Origin: Chrysomallon squamiferum
Taxonomy: Eukaryota > Mollusca > Gastropoda > Neomphalida > Peltospiridae
Assembly (NCBI GenBank): GCA_012295275.1
Contig: CM022673.1
Coordinates: 25,697,261 to 25,761,260 of the forward strand
Direction: 5' to 3'
DNA length: 64,000 nt
Position 1 is the first letter of the stretch; the number at the start of each line of letters is the position of its first letter. The notes under the pieces are model-generated. The model ran no database searches. It was not told the DNA's origin and worked only from the letters and a program-made list of their open reading frames with translations. Shown here piece by piece: positions 1 through 26,894 of the stretch. The translations under genes were made by a program, and so were the position numbers.

Positions 1-350
1 TGATTGAATATTTAATAATAATAATAATAATAAAATGGTAGTAGTGGTGGTGGGGGTTGTAGTAATATTAATAACAACCTAAAACATTACTGAACTGACA
101 ACATTCTTACACAACATATTCAGAAAAGAGGTAAAAATCCACTGATGAATAAACCATGAAATAATGTCTGCAAATTCAATACCTCAATATTTTATATCTA
201 AAATTCTGTATTTGACAAAACTGTTAATATTAAAATGCGTTGAAGAGTTATTAAATCATCGATCAATAATTTATTGACAGTTATTTATACATTATTTGCA
301 ATTGTTTTTTCGACTTCGATGATTACATTTCATGTGCTTTATCTCTGCAG

Positions 351-1804
351 ATTTCGCAGTATAACAAAACAGTATTTCCGCAAAGCTGATGGTGTAATCA
401 TAATGTATGATGTCACCTGTGAAGCTTCGTTTCTTAGCATCAGAAACTGGATGGTTAATGTCAGGGTAAGGATGACAGATTATTATTTTTTTATTCATTT
501 TTTAATTAATTATTTGTCTAGCAAATGAAATGTAAAAGAAACAGGACTTTAAGAGATTATATTCAGAGATTATATTCATAATTATTAAATAAATGTTTAA
601 CAGGATGAAGGTATACATTAATCTTATTAAGACATCATTATATCTGTTCCAGTTCAGGCAAGAATACATAAGCACAACATGTTCTTGGAAAAACAATGGA
701 AGCAAATTTTATTATACACTTTTAATTAACTGATATTCAGTTCATGAATTTTGTTACTTATGGTAACAAGTGGAAATATTTCTTTTAACTTGCTGAGAGA
801 ACACTGGACTGTCAAGCAAATGATCCTGGTTCAAATCTGCTCAGTGAAGTCAAATACTGTACTATAAATATACTAAACTGTAGAGTGGATTTAATTTTGT
901 TTTAATTATTTGTTTTAAAGGATGGAGTTGATGACGACACAGTCATTGTTGTGATTGGCAACAAGGTAGAAGATCAAGAGACACGAGTGGTAAAACACAG
1001 GGATGGATATACACTTGCCAATGTAAGTTACTTACAGCACAACACACATACATACAGACGTTTATAGCTAAACCACATTTCACGTGACAGTCCAAAGCAG
1101 CAGTATGGGATAACTATGTTATTAACTGGTGAATACAGCAATAAACATGTCTAACTAATCAGTGAATACATAATAATTCCTCTTTTAATATAAAAAACAT
1201 ATAAAAGACTGCATTGTACAGCATATGTTTAAATCTTCAAGGGTTTTTTTTTGTTTTTTTTCGTTATTTTGTAGTGTGTGTGAAATTAATATATATTTTT
1301 TTTTTACTAGGAATTTGGAGCTTTGTTTTTTGAAACAAGTGCCAAGACTGGAGAAAATGTGAAAAAGGCCATTGTGTCAATGTCTAAGTATGTTTTTGTA
1401 AACAACATTCATTTTATAACCACTGCCATCTTATATGAAAATATTATTTCTTTTGCAACTGAGAAAAGTTTAAATTTTTATTATAAATCCTAAGATGAAA
1501 AGAATTGTGTTTAACTAAACAAAAAAAAAAATAAAAAAAAAAATTTTAACCTAAATATCAAAGAAGAAAACAATAATTGAAATATTTTGCATTCATATAT
1601 TCAGTGGTTAATATTAATTTAGTTAACAGAAATGTTCTCCTGTGTAAAATGCAGTTTTAATGTATAGAAAGATTCAACATGTCAGCCAGCTTAAAATATT
1701 TCTCATGTTTTTCTTTTGTCAGTAACATAACAAGCTTAAAGAGATGAAATTGTCCCTTTTATTGTAACATGTTGTACACATATAAAATAAAATATATATA
1801 ATTT

Positions 1805-1868
<64 letters not shown>

Positions 1869-2121
1869 ATAAAATAATGAGACAGTATATTCTGCATCAT
1901 ATTTATGAGGATTGTTTTTACAAAAGATCTCTAAGCATGTATGTGTGTGTTTGTATATGGGTTTGAGAGAAGAAAAATCCTATTCAAGTGATTATCAAAT
2001 TTAACATGTTCTGTGTTGTTTCAGACTGCTACAGGAAAAAGAAGACCGTGCTATGGATGCTGCATTGAAGTTGGAAGCTCAGATTGCTGTTGGTTCAAAA
2101 AAGCGTCCTTGCTGTTCCTAA
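351..2121 (+). CDS. RASEF: RASEF/CRACR2A/Rab44-type EF-hand Rab GTPase, 3' end only (last four exons)
   Basis: Partial gene; the 5' part lies before the window. Exons 351-465, 921-1022, 1311-1387 and 2025-2121 join in frame with GT-AG borders. They encode the second half of a small GTPase fold. It starts just after the DTAGQE region with [15 protein letters not shown], which is characteristic of the long Rabs RASEF, CRACR2A and Rab44. The G5 motif ETSAKTG is present. The G4 motif reads NKVE rather than NKxD. The protein ends KKRPCCS, a double-cysteine tail expected to be geranylgeranylated for membrane attachment. Known family members carry N-terminal EF-hands and coiled coils and act in Ca2+-linked vesicle transport; those parts cannot be seen here. 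RASEF fits best by the YFRKADGV and CEASFL segments, but CRACR2A is not excluded. The codon after TCC is TAA, so the end is certain. Confidence 0.85.
784..852 (+). repeat. Possible tRNA-derived SINE fragment
   Basis: The sequence contains ACACTGGACTGTCAAG (anticodon-arm-like, GTC centre) followed at normal spacing by CCTGGTTCAAATCTG, a good B-box/T-arm match. The A-box side is poor and the acceptor stem does not pair, so it is not a functional tRNA. Confidence 0.35.
1808..1866. repeat. (CT)n microsatellite in the last Rab intron
   Basis: About 29 uninterrupted CT units, 158 bases upstream of the last exon of the Rab gene. On the transcribed strand it is a long pyrimidine tract and could act as a polypyrimidine-binding-protein site, but it is too far from the acceptor to be its core tract. 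Confidence 0.95.
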
Positions 2122-2370
2122 ACATGAAACCTTTATAATCAGAATGCTTGTACCAAATCTAGGATAAAAAAAAAAAAAAAATATCAGACATCTGCAGCTT
2201 ATTTTTATTATTGAGAATGTCATATATCATTATTAATGAAAACCATCTACTTGTTCATGGAGAGGTCAGGATATTCAAGCTTACTGTTTTCTTGCATGAC
2301 ATAAACAGAAGATACTCATGTGATGCTCATGAAAGAAACAAATGGATTGAAATATCTAAATTAAATAATA

Positions 2371-2409
<39 letters not shown>

Positions 2410-4808
2410 ATTCTCTTGGAGTCAAGGAAATAATTTTGTTGATCAACTTTTAATATATTTGATTCCAATGAAACTGGATTCCTAAAGAAAACCTCTTGTA
2501 ATTTTTTCTGAAATTGTGCTTCTGTGTTCCTATGCTCAACAAACATTTAGTCTACCTTCAGGAACAAATAGTAAGACAATGAAACATAAAAAGGGTATTG
2601 TTTTTACCTCACTGGCTTAATGTTCTGTGTACAGTTTAAGTGGACTTCATTTTTAGATCTCCAAAACATTGTATTGTGCATGTGCAATATTTTTATTTAT
2701 TGTCTCAGAGCAACTGTCATTTTGTTAATGTGAACTGTTTGTAGAATTCACTTGTCTGAGTTTAATACCAATATTTAAATAAGCTTATTAGATATATTTT
2801 TGTATTAACTTATTTTTCTGTTATTTTTGGCTTGTTAATTTCTTTAAATTTGTCCATTTATGGTAGGATATGTTTGTGGAATCATTTATGTGTTTTTAAA
2901 ATAAGCTTGTTATAGATTTTTTCATACATATTAGCGTACAGTACATATAATTTATTTCTTATCCATTAATTATATTGATAATCGCTAATTCTGTGAGCTG
3001 TCTATGGAATTAATCTATATTTTTAATTTTAATTTGATTTTAATATTTATGTAAGTTTATCATGCATTTTGTTCGTATTGACAAAATGAAATTTCTGATC
3101 TTTTATTTATTGAAAATGTTCATCAAAGGTGTGAATTAACTTGTGGGATTATTATATTTCAGTTTATTTTTAATGTAAATTATAATACAAATATTTATAT
3201 AAACTTATATTAATGTATAGAAATATATAGGTTATTTTTAGTGTTAATTATATTACATTTTGATTAACAAAGAAATATGTACATGTGTATATATATATAA
3301 TTATTTATGTACATATTTTTTTATTTGGTAAATTTATTATAACTTTGACCTATATATTTTTTGAGATTTATTATCATTAATGTAACTAGATTTAAACTCT
3401 ATTAAAACTACTGCAAGAAATCATAAGAAACATACTGAATGATTTTCTGCATTCCAGTTAAGATTAAAACAATATACTTCAACTGAAAAATTGAAAGATT
3501 AAGTGATTATAAATTTAAAAAAATGGCTTCTTACAAATAGTTCAGATAATGTATACCTATGCAGATCACATACGCGCCATCCCAAACACACACACACACT
3601 CAGACACACAACACACATCAAAACATATTTCATTGTTTAATACCAGAGACAACATTTCAAATGCCTTTTGTATAAATATTTCATTTTGGTAGGATCATAA
3701 CTTTTTAAACTATACATTCCCAATATAGAAACAGTAGAAGCATTTTATAACATTTTAATTTCTATTTAAGTATTGAAGCCTGTGATTAAAAAAATAATAA
3801 TAAAAATAAAATAAAATTTAATAAAATTAAAGAGTTAAAATTCTCAGTTAAAGGAATATTAAGACAAAGCACAAGTGAAAGAAGAACTAAATCCACTTTT
3901 AATTTTTTATTTGTATTTATTTTTGAAATGGCTATTAAACTTATTTTGACAAATGTTCTTATTGATGTGATGTCTTATTTCCAGTGTGTCAGTAATTACA
4001 TGGTCAATAATCTTTTCCTTTGCTTTCTTCTTTTATTATTATTATTATACTCTGGCTCAGTTAAAATAGATGGAGTCTGCCAAAGGAACACAAAATAGTT
4101 TGCCCGCACAAAAGGCAATCTGTGATGGTTTTACAGTTCTAAAATTTTGTTATTGTTATTTACTTATACACTGTCTTTCCAGTGTATCAGACCATTTTAT
4201 TTCTTTAAAGATTATTAATTAAACTTTGTGATATTAGAAACGATATCTTCATTTCCATCAAATCTGCTTGAAAAGAAGAAAATAGGGTTTGACATTGTAC
4301 TAAACCACTATTCTGTATTAAAAACTGTTCTCTGTTCTGTTTTTCTTTTCTCATTTTTAAAAATAATTTTTTGGTTTAAATTGCAAATATTCATACATTA
4401 AAAATAAATGCTATGTCATCAAACAACCAAATTTTCCTGGTTTATTTTATTTAACAAAATTATTTTCAATTATCAATTTTTCATCAATTAATAAAAAAAA
4501 AAAAAAAAAATTTCAATTATTCTTCAAGGAATTTACTACATTAAAATTACCAAGAATACAAACAACAACAATTAAATAAATTTTAATCCTTTTTAATCAT
4601 GTCTACTGAAGATTAAACACAAAACAGACACATTAATTTATATTTATTTAAATATTTTTATTTTCATGTTGGATTATAAACGAGATGAAAACTATATGCA
4701 TAAAAATAATCAAATAAATTTTAAAAGTTTTCCAAAAGCTTGTAAAAAATGAGGAATGTCAAAAAAAAAAATGCAACTGAGAAAATAACTTAATGTCAGA
4801 TTTTTGTA
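2122..4808. other. Convergent intergenic/3'UTR interval between the Rab gene and glutaredoxin
   Basis: No coding exon is visible on either strand. The stretch is A/T rich, with a 36-base A run (2373-2408), A runs near 4493-4510, a short CA tract (3585-3620) and many TTTATT/AATAAA-like motifs. Both neighbouring genes end into it, so it should hold both 3'UTRs and polyadenylation sites. For glutaredoxin, minus-strand AATAAA-like signals lie near 4642 and 4658. I cannot place the cleavage sites. Confidence 0.5.
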
Positions 4809-5811
4809 CTATGACATACAAGCTGCTGTCAGCTCAACAAGTCTTCCTTTTCTGTGAAGAGCTCGAGTTTCCTTTGCTCCTCCAATACACTCTCCATTGA
4901 CAAACACTCTCGGCACCTGAAATTAAATATTAAATGTGTACTTTATCATAGTAAATCATAGCTTTATTAAGAAAAGATCATAAATAAAATGTTTGTTTGA
5001 TTATATTCTTTAATGTAGCAACATAATTCCTTACAATAGTTAACTATATAAGCTGTGACTAAACCCTGGAACTCTTACATTATCTGTGAATGCCAAAATA
5101 GCATATCTACAATTTCTGAACTCTATTACCTCACATATTAGATTATTTTGTTTAGAAACATTTTCAAAACTATTAGTATTACCTAAAAAAAAAAAAAAAA
5201 ATTTTTTTAGCATTATTTTGATAATTACTCTTAATTTCTTATTCTGTAATATTATTTAGCCATATTTTATCCTCAAATCCAAATTTCTAAAACAGTCATT
5301 ACAGACATCCTGAAGAAATTCCTGTAACTATCTTTGACCATTCAGATACACTAATAAGTTATTTTTTCATATATTAATAAAAATAACCATTTCACATTTT
5401 TAGTTCTATTGATATCTATATATATATATTTTTTGCCTTTCTTAATATATATAATATTTCAGATTAAATGGACAACTCACATTAGATAAAATATAATTTA
5501 CAAAATGCAACTTCTGAATCGACTTGGGTGAGTTTGGTACAGCATTGTAATAATTAAGCTTAAACACTTACTGTTCTTGCACTTGTCATCTGAGCAAGAA
5601 CATCCTGTAACTGTTCTCCATCACTTCTCTGATCCAGCTCGATGACTTTTACCGGGACATTTATTTTTTCGAAAATACTTTTGGCATCTCTGCAAAATGA
5701 ACATCTTGTTTTTGAATAAATGACGACACAGTTACTAGAAACCGTGTCCATAATGTCCTTTGCCTCTGGGGAGTCCAAGGTTATATCACCCTGAGGTGCA
5801 ACACCTCCCAT
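4809..5811 (-). CDS. GLRX: Dithiol glutaredoxin (Grx1/Grx2-like), about 115 aa
   Basis: Two coding exons on the minus strand, 5572-5811 and 4809-4916, join in phase 0 (donor GTAAGT, acceptor TTTCAG). The product is a small glutathione-dependent oxidoreductase that reduces disulfides and protein-glutathione mixed disulfides. Visible motifs are the active site C-S-F-C within SKTRCSFCRDAK, the cis-proline TVP motif formed across the intron (ARTVPRVFVNG) and the glutathione-binding Gly-Gly (CIGGAKET). The usual active site is CPYC; a Ser at the second position recalls mitochondrial Grx2 (CSYC). I chose the ATG at 5811 (MGGVAPQ). An in-frame upstream ATG at 5919 lies beyond a good acceptor (TTACACAG, at 5827) and is probably intronic. 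Gly2 followed by GVAPQ might be N-myristoylated, but no organelle presequence is visible. Length is normal for the family. Confidence 0.9.
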
Positions 5812-7323
5812 TTTATTAAATATTATCTGTGTAATAAAAAAGAATATATTTAATTTCCTCCCCTCTGAAAATATTAAATTATAAATTACCATGCTATTTC
5901 CTGTTTGGTTACAAATCAAAATGATAACAGATCAATAATTTATATTTCTGTGACACAGTATTTATGAAAAATTCATTTCTTAAAAACAGAAAATTTATTT
6001 TATAATTGTTTTACTAAAAGTAATACAAATTATAATGAAGCTGATAAAATTTATATTCTTCAGATGGAACATCATGATGTCACTCCAAATCAAAACTGAC
6101 ATAAAGTCAATTTCCAGATGAGCAAGTTCATTCAACTGACATTTATGTGAAACTGAATGGTATTTAATTATCATTAATGCTGTTTATATATTAATATATA
6201 TATTTAAAAATGAAACAATATTAATAATAAAAATCACTGTATGAGTGAGATTGATATAAAGTCAATTTCTACATGGGCAGAATAGCTGTAATAAGGAAAC
6301 GATGTAATATTTTATGTGAAGTTAAAATTTAAAATGTAGTTCACTAATAACAACAAAGACATAACTGCTGTACAATGTCTACAGTATCTAAAAGATGGAA
6401 ATAATAAAATTAATTTTAAAAACTTTTTTCTTTGATTTCAAAAAAACAATGATAATAATTTATAATTTTAAACAGCATTTAGTTTCAAATAAATGTGTAT
6501 CAATTTACAACGATCTTGGCAGAGATAATTTGAAATCATTCAAATAATTTAAATATATTTGTTGACTTCATACATCTTCCAAATTTGCTGCTTTAATAAT
6601 AAAACTTTTACTTTTATTATTAAACATTTTATCGCACCAAGAATTAATAAATGTTTTATAACACAATAACACATTTGTTTAATTGGACGGTTGTTAATTC
6701 ATGTGTCAACATGTTCTGTTTTTGTTTTTTTTTTTTTGTCCACATTACACATATAAAGATGATAGAAGATATCCTGTACTTTTACTTTATATTCATAATG
6801 CACTAACTATAATTTATAAATTATAATATATTTAATTATATAGACGCTAAATTTGCTTTCCATTTATAACTTTTTTTGTAGGAATATTAAATAGCTGTAT
6901 GTAAATTAATACAACAGTAAGTGAGTAACTAAAATCACTGCCACTGAGCTAGTTATGTCAAAATGTCAAATGACTCCTAATTTACTCTTAAAAAATCAAT
7001 TGGAACCTTGCGTGATTAGATCTTTCTATATAAATGGCGGAAATTTTTAATATAATACTTTAAAAAAATAAATAATTTGGCCATAATCATAAAAAAAAGA
7101 GTAAAATGATTGTGACCTTTACGTTTTCATCATCTTGATTATCATTACAAATTATGAATGCATAAGGATAAGTCAACTGAGCTGGGATAGAAAATATTAT
7201 TATTTGCTTGCAAATTCGAAATTGATTCTTTCATTAAATTACACATTTTGACAATGAATTTGTATTACAAGTATCAAACAATGGTGTAGGATAACAAACA
7301 TAAAAATCCAGTAACCTACCTAC

Positions 7324-7440
7324 CTGTCTAGCAAACGAAAATGAAACTGTCTATATCACGTTTACTTCAACCAATATACTATCTAGCTGCGCCGCTTTTA
7401 TGCAGAAAAACTCATGTTTGCGTGGCATATTGAGTACCAG
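7324..7440 (-). other. GLRX: Probable 5'UTR exon of glutaredoxin
   Basis: On the minus strand a strong donor (CTAGACAG followed by GTAGGTAGG) ends at 7324. It pairs with the acceptor at 5827, which sits 15 bases before the chosen ATG. That would give a 1.5-kb leader intron. The upstream end of the exon (set here at 7440) is a guess. This is inferred from splice sites and spacing only. Confidence 0.45.
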
Positions 7441-7543
7441 TCGAATTGATCATGTGACTTCTGAAAGATGGAGTTTATTGACAAAATAGCAGAATTAAAT
7501 TAGTACTACAATATTTACTTAAAATCCACTTTATACGATAACT
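7441..7543. promoter_or_regulatory. Candidate bidirectional promoter, glutaredoxin/TBC1D9
   Basis: The glutaredoxin leader exon on the minus strand and the TBC1D9 ATG at 7544 on the plus strand are separated by at most about 220 bases. The area around 7385-7440 is locally richer in G+C and CpG (GCTGCGCCGC, TTTGCGTGGC) than its surroundings. Head-to-head genes this close usually share a promoter. No TATA box position can be assigned with confidence. Confidence 0.45.
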
Positions 7544-22159
<14,616 letters not shown>

Positions 22160-23943
22160 ATACATCACTGCATCAATGCACAAGCTAAATTATTACCATG
22201 GGTTTATTGGTAATTAGTCGGCCATATTAGGAGGTTCCATCGGTATTTATATTAAGTCTGTCTGCAGACATTGTATAATTAATTTTATACAAAAACATTA
22301 ATATCAAGTGCAATCACATTTTAAAAAGTGAAGTTGGAAATAGGTTTTTAATTCAGTTAAAATTCAAACCACATTTTTTTAATTATTATTTTTTTAAAAT
22401 AACATCAGGACTAATACAGTATTCTAAGTTTACAGTGTAATAAGAATTTTATGCAAAACACATTGACATTATGGAGGAGGGATTCAAACATAACTTATTT
22501 TTTCCTTTTTCAAGACTTAGGGTTGCATTCTAAAATTAATTATTTCAAAGAATCCATGATTGGAGGTCATAAAATTATTTATGTTTTAAGTATTTTATAT
22601 CCAAAATGAACTTCAAGGTTTGCTTTGCATTTTAAACTAGACAATATGATGATCTGTTGCCTCTATTATCAGAATATACATGTATATATTTCATAATCAA
22701 ATGCACATATTTATAATTTTAGAATGTCTGTCAATATTAAATTTCCTGACAGCTTGCCATGTAGCTGACATAGCAGTAGCTTGTTGACATGATGCTCATT
22801 ATGAATAAATTTAAGTTCTTTATTCTCAGCATGTAAGTCATTGTTACACTGACTTGTCAGTATATAACTCATATTTAATCTTGCAGACATTACAGTTTAT
22901 TGTAAAAAAAACAAACAAAAAAACAAACAAAAAAAAAACAACAAAATATATATCTAACAGGTTTAATCTATAAAAACACAGAGTGTAATTAAGGCGCCAT
23001 CTTTAACGTGAACATGTATTCTTGATAAGAAAAAAAAAAGAGATAAAATCACAAATTTAGGTTTAGTTAGATTTCAAAGGTTTGAGGGCATTAGTATTAT
23101 TTATTTTTATTCAAATAAAACAGGTTTGTTTGTTTTTGAATTACATCATTCAACTCCTTTGTTATAGTTATTTTTAAAAAAAATTGTATATAAAAATGTT
23201 TTAGAAATGAAATGATCTTTAGTAACATCCAAATTTAATTTTTATATTATTAATATATTTTTTGTTTTATCTATGTATTAATGTTATTTACAAATAATGT
23301 TGAATAAATAACATTCTGCTCAAGTACATCTTTATGTCTGCAATCTTTCTATTTTTTATAGTATTCTGCTTCGATTTACTGAACAAAAACAGTGTGCAGG
23401 TATGTGTTTTCTCCCAGCAGTGAAAGAATTTAAAATGAAGAAACATTTAAAAAATTATTTTTTTAATTTTTAATGGATAGAATAATAACAATTTACTTTG
23501 CAGATAAAAACCTAGATGTATCTATATTGTACCTGAAAATTGTACAATATAACAACTTTTGTATCGGACTTGATGCAAACATGAAACAGAGCATGGTCAC
23601 AAATACAGAACAACAAAAAATAATAAATCAGTAACAAAAAGTAATAATAATTTGAATTTGGTTTTCTGGAGAAGGAAAAATCAAGGATATAAGACCTGAC
23701 AAAAAAAAAAAAAAAAAAAAAAAAAAAGAAAAAGAAACCAACAAAAATCCCTATAGTATTGTTAATATCATATAATCAGTGTATATTGTACTAAACATGA
23801 ATATTTACTATCTTGCAGGCAGGTTCATAATTTTAACTTCATTATTTGTGATTAGCACGGGTCATTAAATAACAGAAACCCTGTGTTATGTTAGTCTGAA
23901 ATATATGTCATTATTGTTCTGAACATGCAAATATTCTTGCTTG
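22160..23943. other. Convergent 3'UTR/intergenic interval, TBC1D9 and hydrolase-like gene
   Basis: No coding exon is seen. Plus-strand AATAAA-like signals that could end TBC1D9 occur near 22804 and 23303. There is an A27 run at 23701-23727, an A-rich AAAC stretch near 22905-22940, and nothing else I can name. Confidence 0.5.
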
Positions 23944-26894
23944 TTATTGGACATCTTGTCTAATTTGTTTTAAAAGTTTCCACATCATGGTCATGGTTAT
24001 TTTTTCATAATCATTAAAAAAGTTCTTTCCACCATGAAGAAATATAACACTGCTAGGGCATTCATTTGAAATTTCTGAAAAAAAAGAAGAAAAAAAACTA
24101 AAATTTTATTTCAGTTTAAGTAAATGAACCAAATTAAACAGACAGAAACGTGATTTTTGAGATTTAAATGAAAACCATTTTGTATTAAAGACTTTGTTTG
24201 TTTCAGTTGTTTGTTGGGTTCTCTTTTAATGACATTATTCCTAAGCAAAGCTAAAAAAAAAAAATTCATAAAAATAATTTGGATGGACAGCATTAAGAAA
24301 AAATGCATCTTGTCTAACATTACTTTGTTTTGTTTTTTTCTTGATTAGTTAAATGCAGTCAGAAGTAAAATGGAATCTTCTATTTAATTATTCAGAAATT
24401 AATCATTTAAAAAAATAAAAATGAAAAAGCTGTAGCACAATGCTTCCTATATATGTAAGTGTAACAGTACTTTGTTTCATCTCTGACAGCCTCTATAAAA
24501 ACAGAAAATACTTCATAAACGTTTGTGTAGACCGATATCACTATCAAAAAAACACACAAGTTACCTTTAGGTTTGTTCAGAACACCTTTCTCATCACACT
24601 CAATTATTTCCTCTACAGGAATACCAATCATCTTAGCAAAATCCTCCACCAAAGGACTTGGTATATATTCATCATTTTCACCAAACAGAATTAACTTTGG
24701 AATTTTAACATAGTTCATTCCAGAAGCAAACCCTGCTACCTGAAAAATATTTTAAGTAAAAAAATCAGAGACATCTGAGATGTTTTTAAATGTATATGTT
24801 TCAATATTTTTAAAATATGTAAAACAGGTATAAATTAGCAAGAGGGAGAAAATTTAAGTGATGATATATATATATTTTAAACACAAGTTTAAACACAAAT
24901 ACCTATGAACATTTGAATTACATGACCAAGTGACCCCATCTTCAGCATCACAATTTTTTAGATAAACTTCACCCATACCTATTTATTTTGATTGATATAT
25001 TAAGAAAAAGGTTTTTGTAATTATTGAATCAGTTTACATTGTTACCTCTGCAAAATCGACACCACAGATTGTATATGATGTGTAGATGAAATCCTTTGCA
25101 ATGAACTCTGAAAACCCGTGAAAATTTTAACAGAATGCACAAGAAGATAAGCTAATGGTTTCAGAAGTGTATTTTCCCACATCCAAACTATTGTCCTGTG
25201 TAGCGATATTGGTTGTATCAACCTGGAATAAAAAAAGTGAAAGTGTAAAAAATAAAATGTTTGTGTATGTGTGTGTTTTTCACATGCATTAATAAAAAAT
25301 ATCATTAATATCATCAAGGAAGAAACCTCTTTTACACAAATTGGTCCTTTACAGAAAACCATTCTACAAATGAGATAACTGTATCAACAAACCACTAACC
25401 TGAAGTCCTCCACGACAGGCCAAGGAGAAAGAAAAACTGCCGATTTGAACATATCTTTTGTAACCTGTGATGTACACAATCGCAGGATTGGATAACAACC
25501 AGCACCATGTCCTATGACCATGTCCACTCTGAAAATGTTTAAGAAAACATTACAAATTGCAGAAGAAAAATAAAGTCCAAGAGAAAGGAAAATCAAGAGG
25601 TTGAAGATTCTGAGTTTCCTAAGAATTAAACACTGATGCATTCAAAAACAGTTTGTTTATATTTGAACAAAAAAACAAACACACAGTACAACTGTTTTTT
25701 TAAATCTAAATTCTGTATGTATAATCTGAAATACTGCATAATAAATCACACTAACATTCTAGCCAGTAAGTAATAATCAAATGGCTCAGTATAACAATAG
25801 CATAATGTAACATACAGATTTTTAAAATTTATTTTTAATGTTCCTGGCTCTATACCCAATATAAAATTGAATAATTAACTACTTTTCAGGATTCTTTTGA
25901 TGTTATATTTGTAAAATATTTTGTTCACCTTTTTACTCCTAGGTTTGATAAGAAATCACACACAAACTGAGACTTCTCTTCATTTGTATGAGCAAAAATG
26001 TAATCTTGACCTGGAATAACCCCATCCGTTTGTCCAAAACCTGCAAAAGTGCAAGTGAAAGAACTGGAGAAGTCATTTTTGAATCTACATACAGATGGCA
26101 CTAAAGAATCTTAGAATGTTTTGACTGTAATGTCAAACATAATCTAAAATAAAATAAAATAAAATAAAATAAAACAAAAATAAAGTGCTCATTTGTAATA
26201 TTTGTGTTTATATCAAATACCTTAAAAATGTGTTTAAAAAAACTGTGGCAAACCAGATCCGAAAACTACATTCAACATTGTGAAAATTATATTTTCAATA
26301 GTTTTTATTATTTAAAATTGTAATAATCAGATCCGTATGCAGGATTTTCTGATGGAAATGGGAAGGAATATGCTTTCTTTCTTTCATTATCTCTCTTTTA
26401 AAATTAAACAGAACCTTGCAAATTCACACACCCACACACCCTGTGCATTACTCCTACCCCCCTCAGACCTGGTACGGACCTGACATTCAATGATTCATGC
26501 TCTTGTTACTTGTGATTTTCACACCTGGGAAATTTGGTGCAATAACACGACAACCCATGGAAACAAAATATTCAAGAAATTGTGATAAATCTTCATGTGA
26601 TCCGGGAGAATTATGAAGGGCAAGAATCGTTGGTAATGATGATGTAATTTTGATATCGTCATCTGGATGGGAATCAGCATAACAAACATCAAACAAAACA
26701 CCGTTCGGCACATCTTCCCAAACGTTAACGCATGTTTGTACATAAATATAGCGAATTTTTAGTCTTTGATTTTTAAACGGCTCGTCGTTTTTCTTCGATA
26801 CACATGTTCTTGTAAAATGTCTGATATAGGTTGAAGAAAAAGAGCTTATTCTGAACTTTTTTAAACACGACCGGCAAACATTTCTGAAAATCAT
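23944..26894 (-). CDS. Mitochondrial-looking alpha/beta-hydrolase relative (DUF1057-like), likely non-catalytic; one frameshift
   Basis: Minus-strand exons 26525-26894, 25929-26040, 25400-25528, 25046-25222, 24565-24739 and 23944-24074 give about 364 aa if one base missing near 25111-25117 is allowed. The start MIFRNVCRSCLKKFRISSFS is rich in Arg, Ser and Phe and lacks acidic residues for over 30 positions, as expected for a mitochondrial presequence. The fold is suggested by the HNSPGSHED oxyanion-loop region (about aa 94-102), the elbow IGHGAGC (about 166-172), LILFGENDEY (acid strand) and a final FLHGGKN segment. The nucleophile position of G-x-S-x-G is Gly here, and the catalytic His position after Gly-Gly appears to be Lys. 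It resembles the poorly characterised DUF1057 hydrolase family. Function is unknown; a catalytic role looks unlikely. All junctions are GT-AG and in phase apart from the frameshift. Confidence 0.75.

Noticed and set aside
5812-5919. Upstream ATG extending glutaredoxin by 36 residues
   Set aside because: A good acceptor (TTACACAG) lies between it and MGGVAPQ, and the extra residues (MICNQTGNSM) resemble translated intron.
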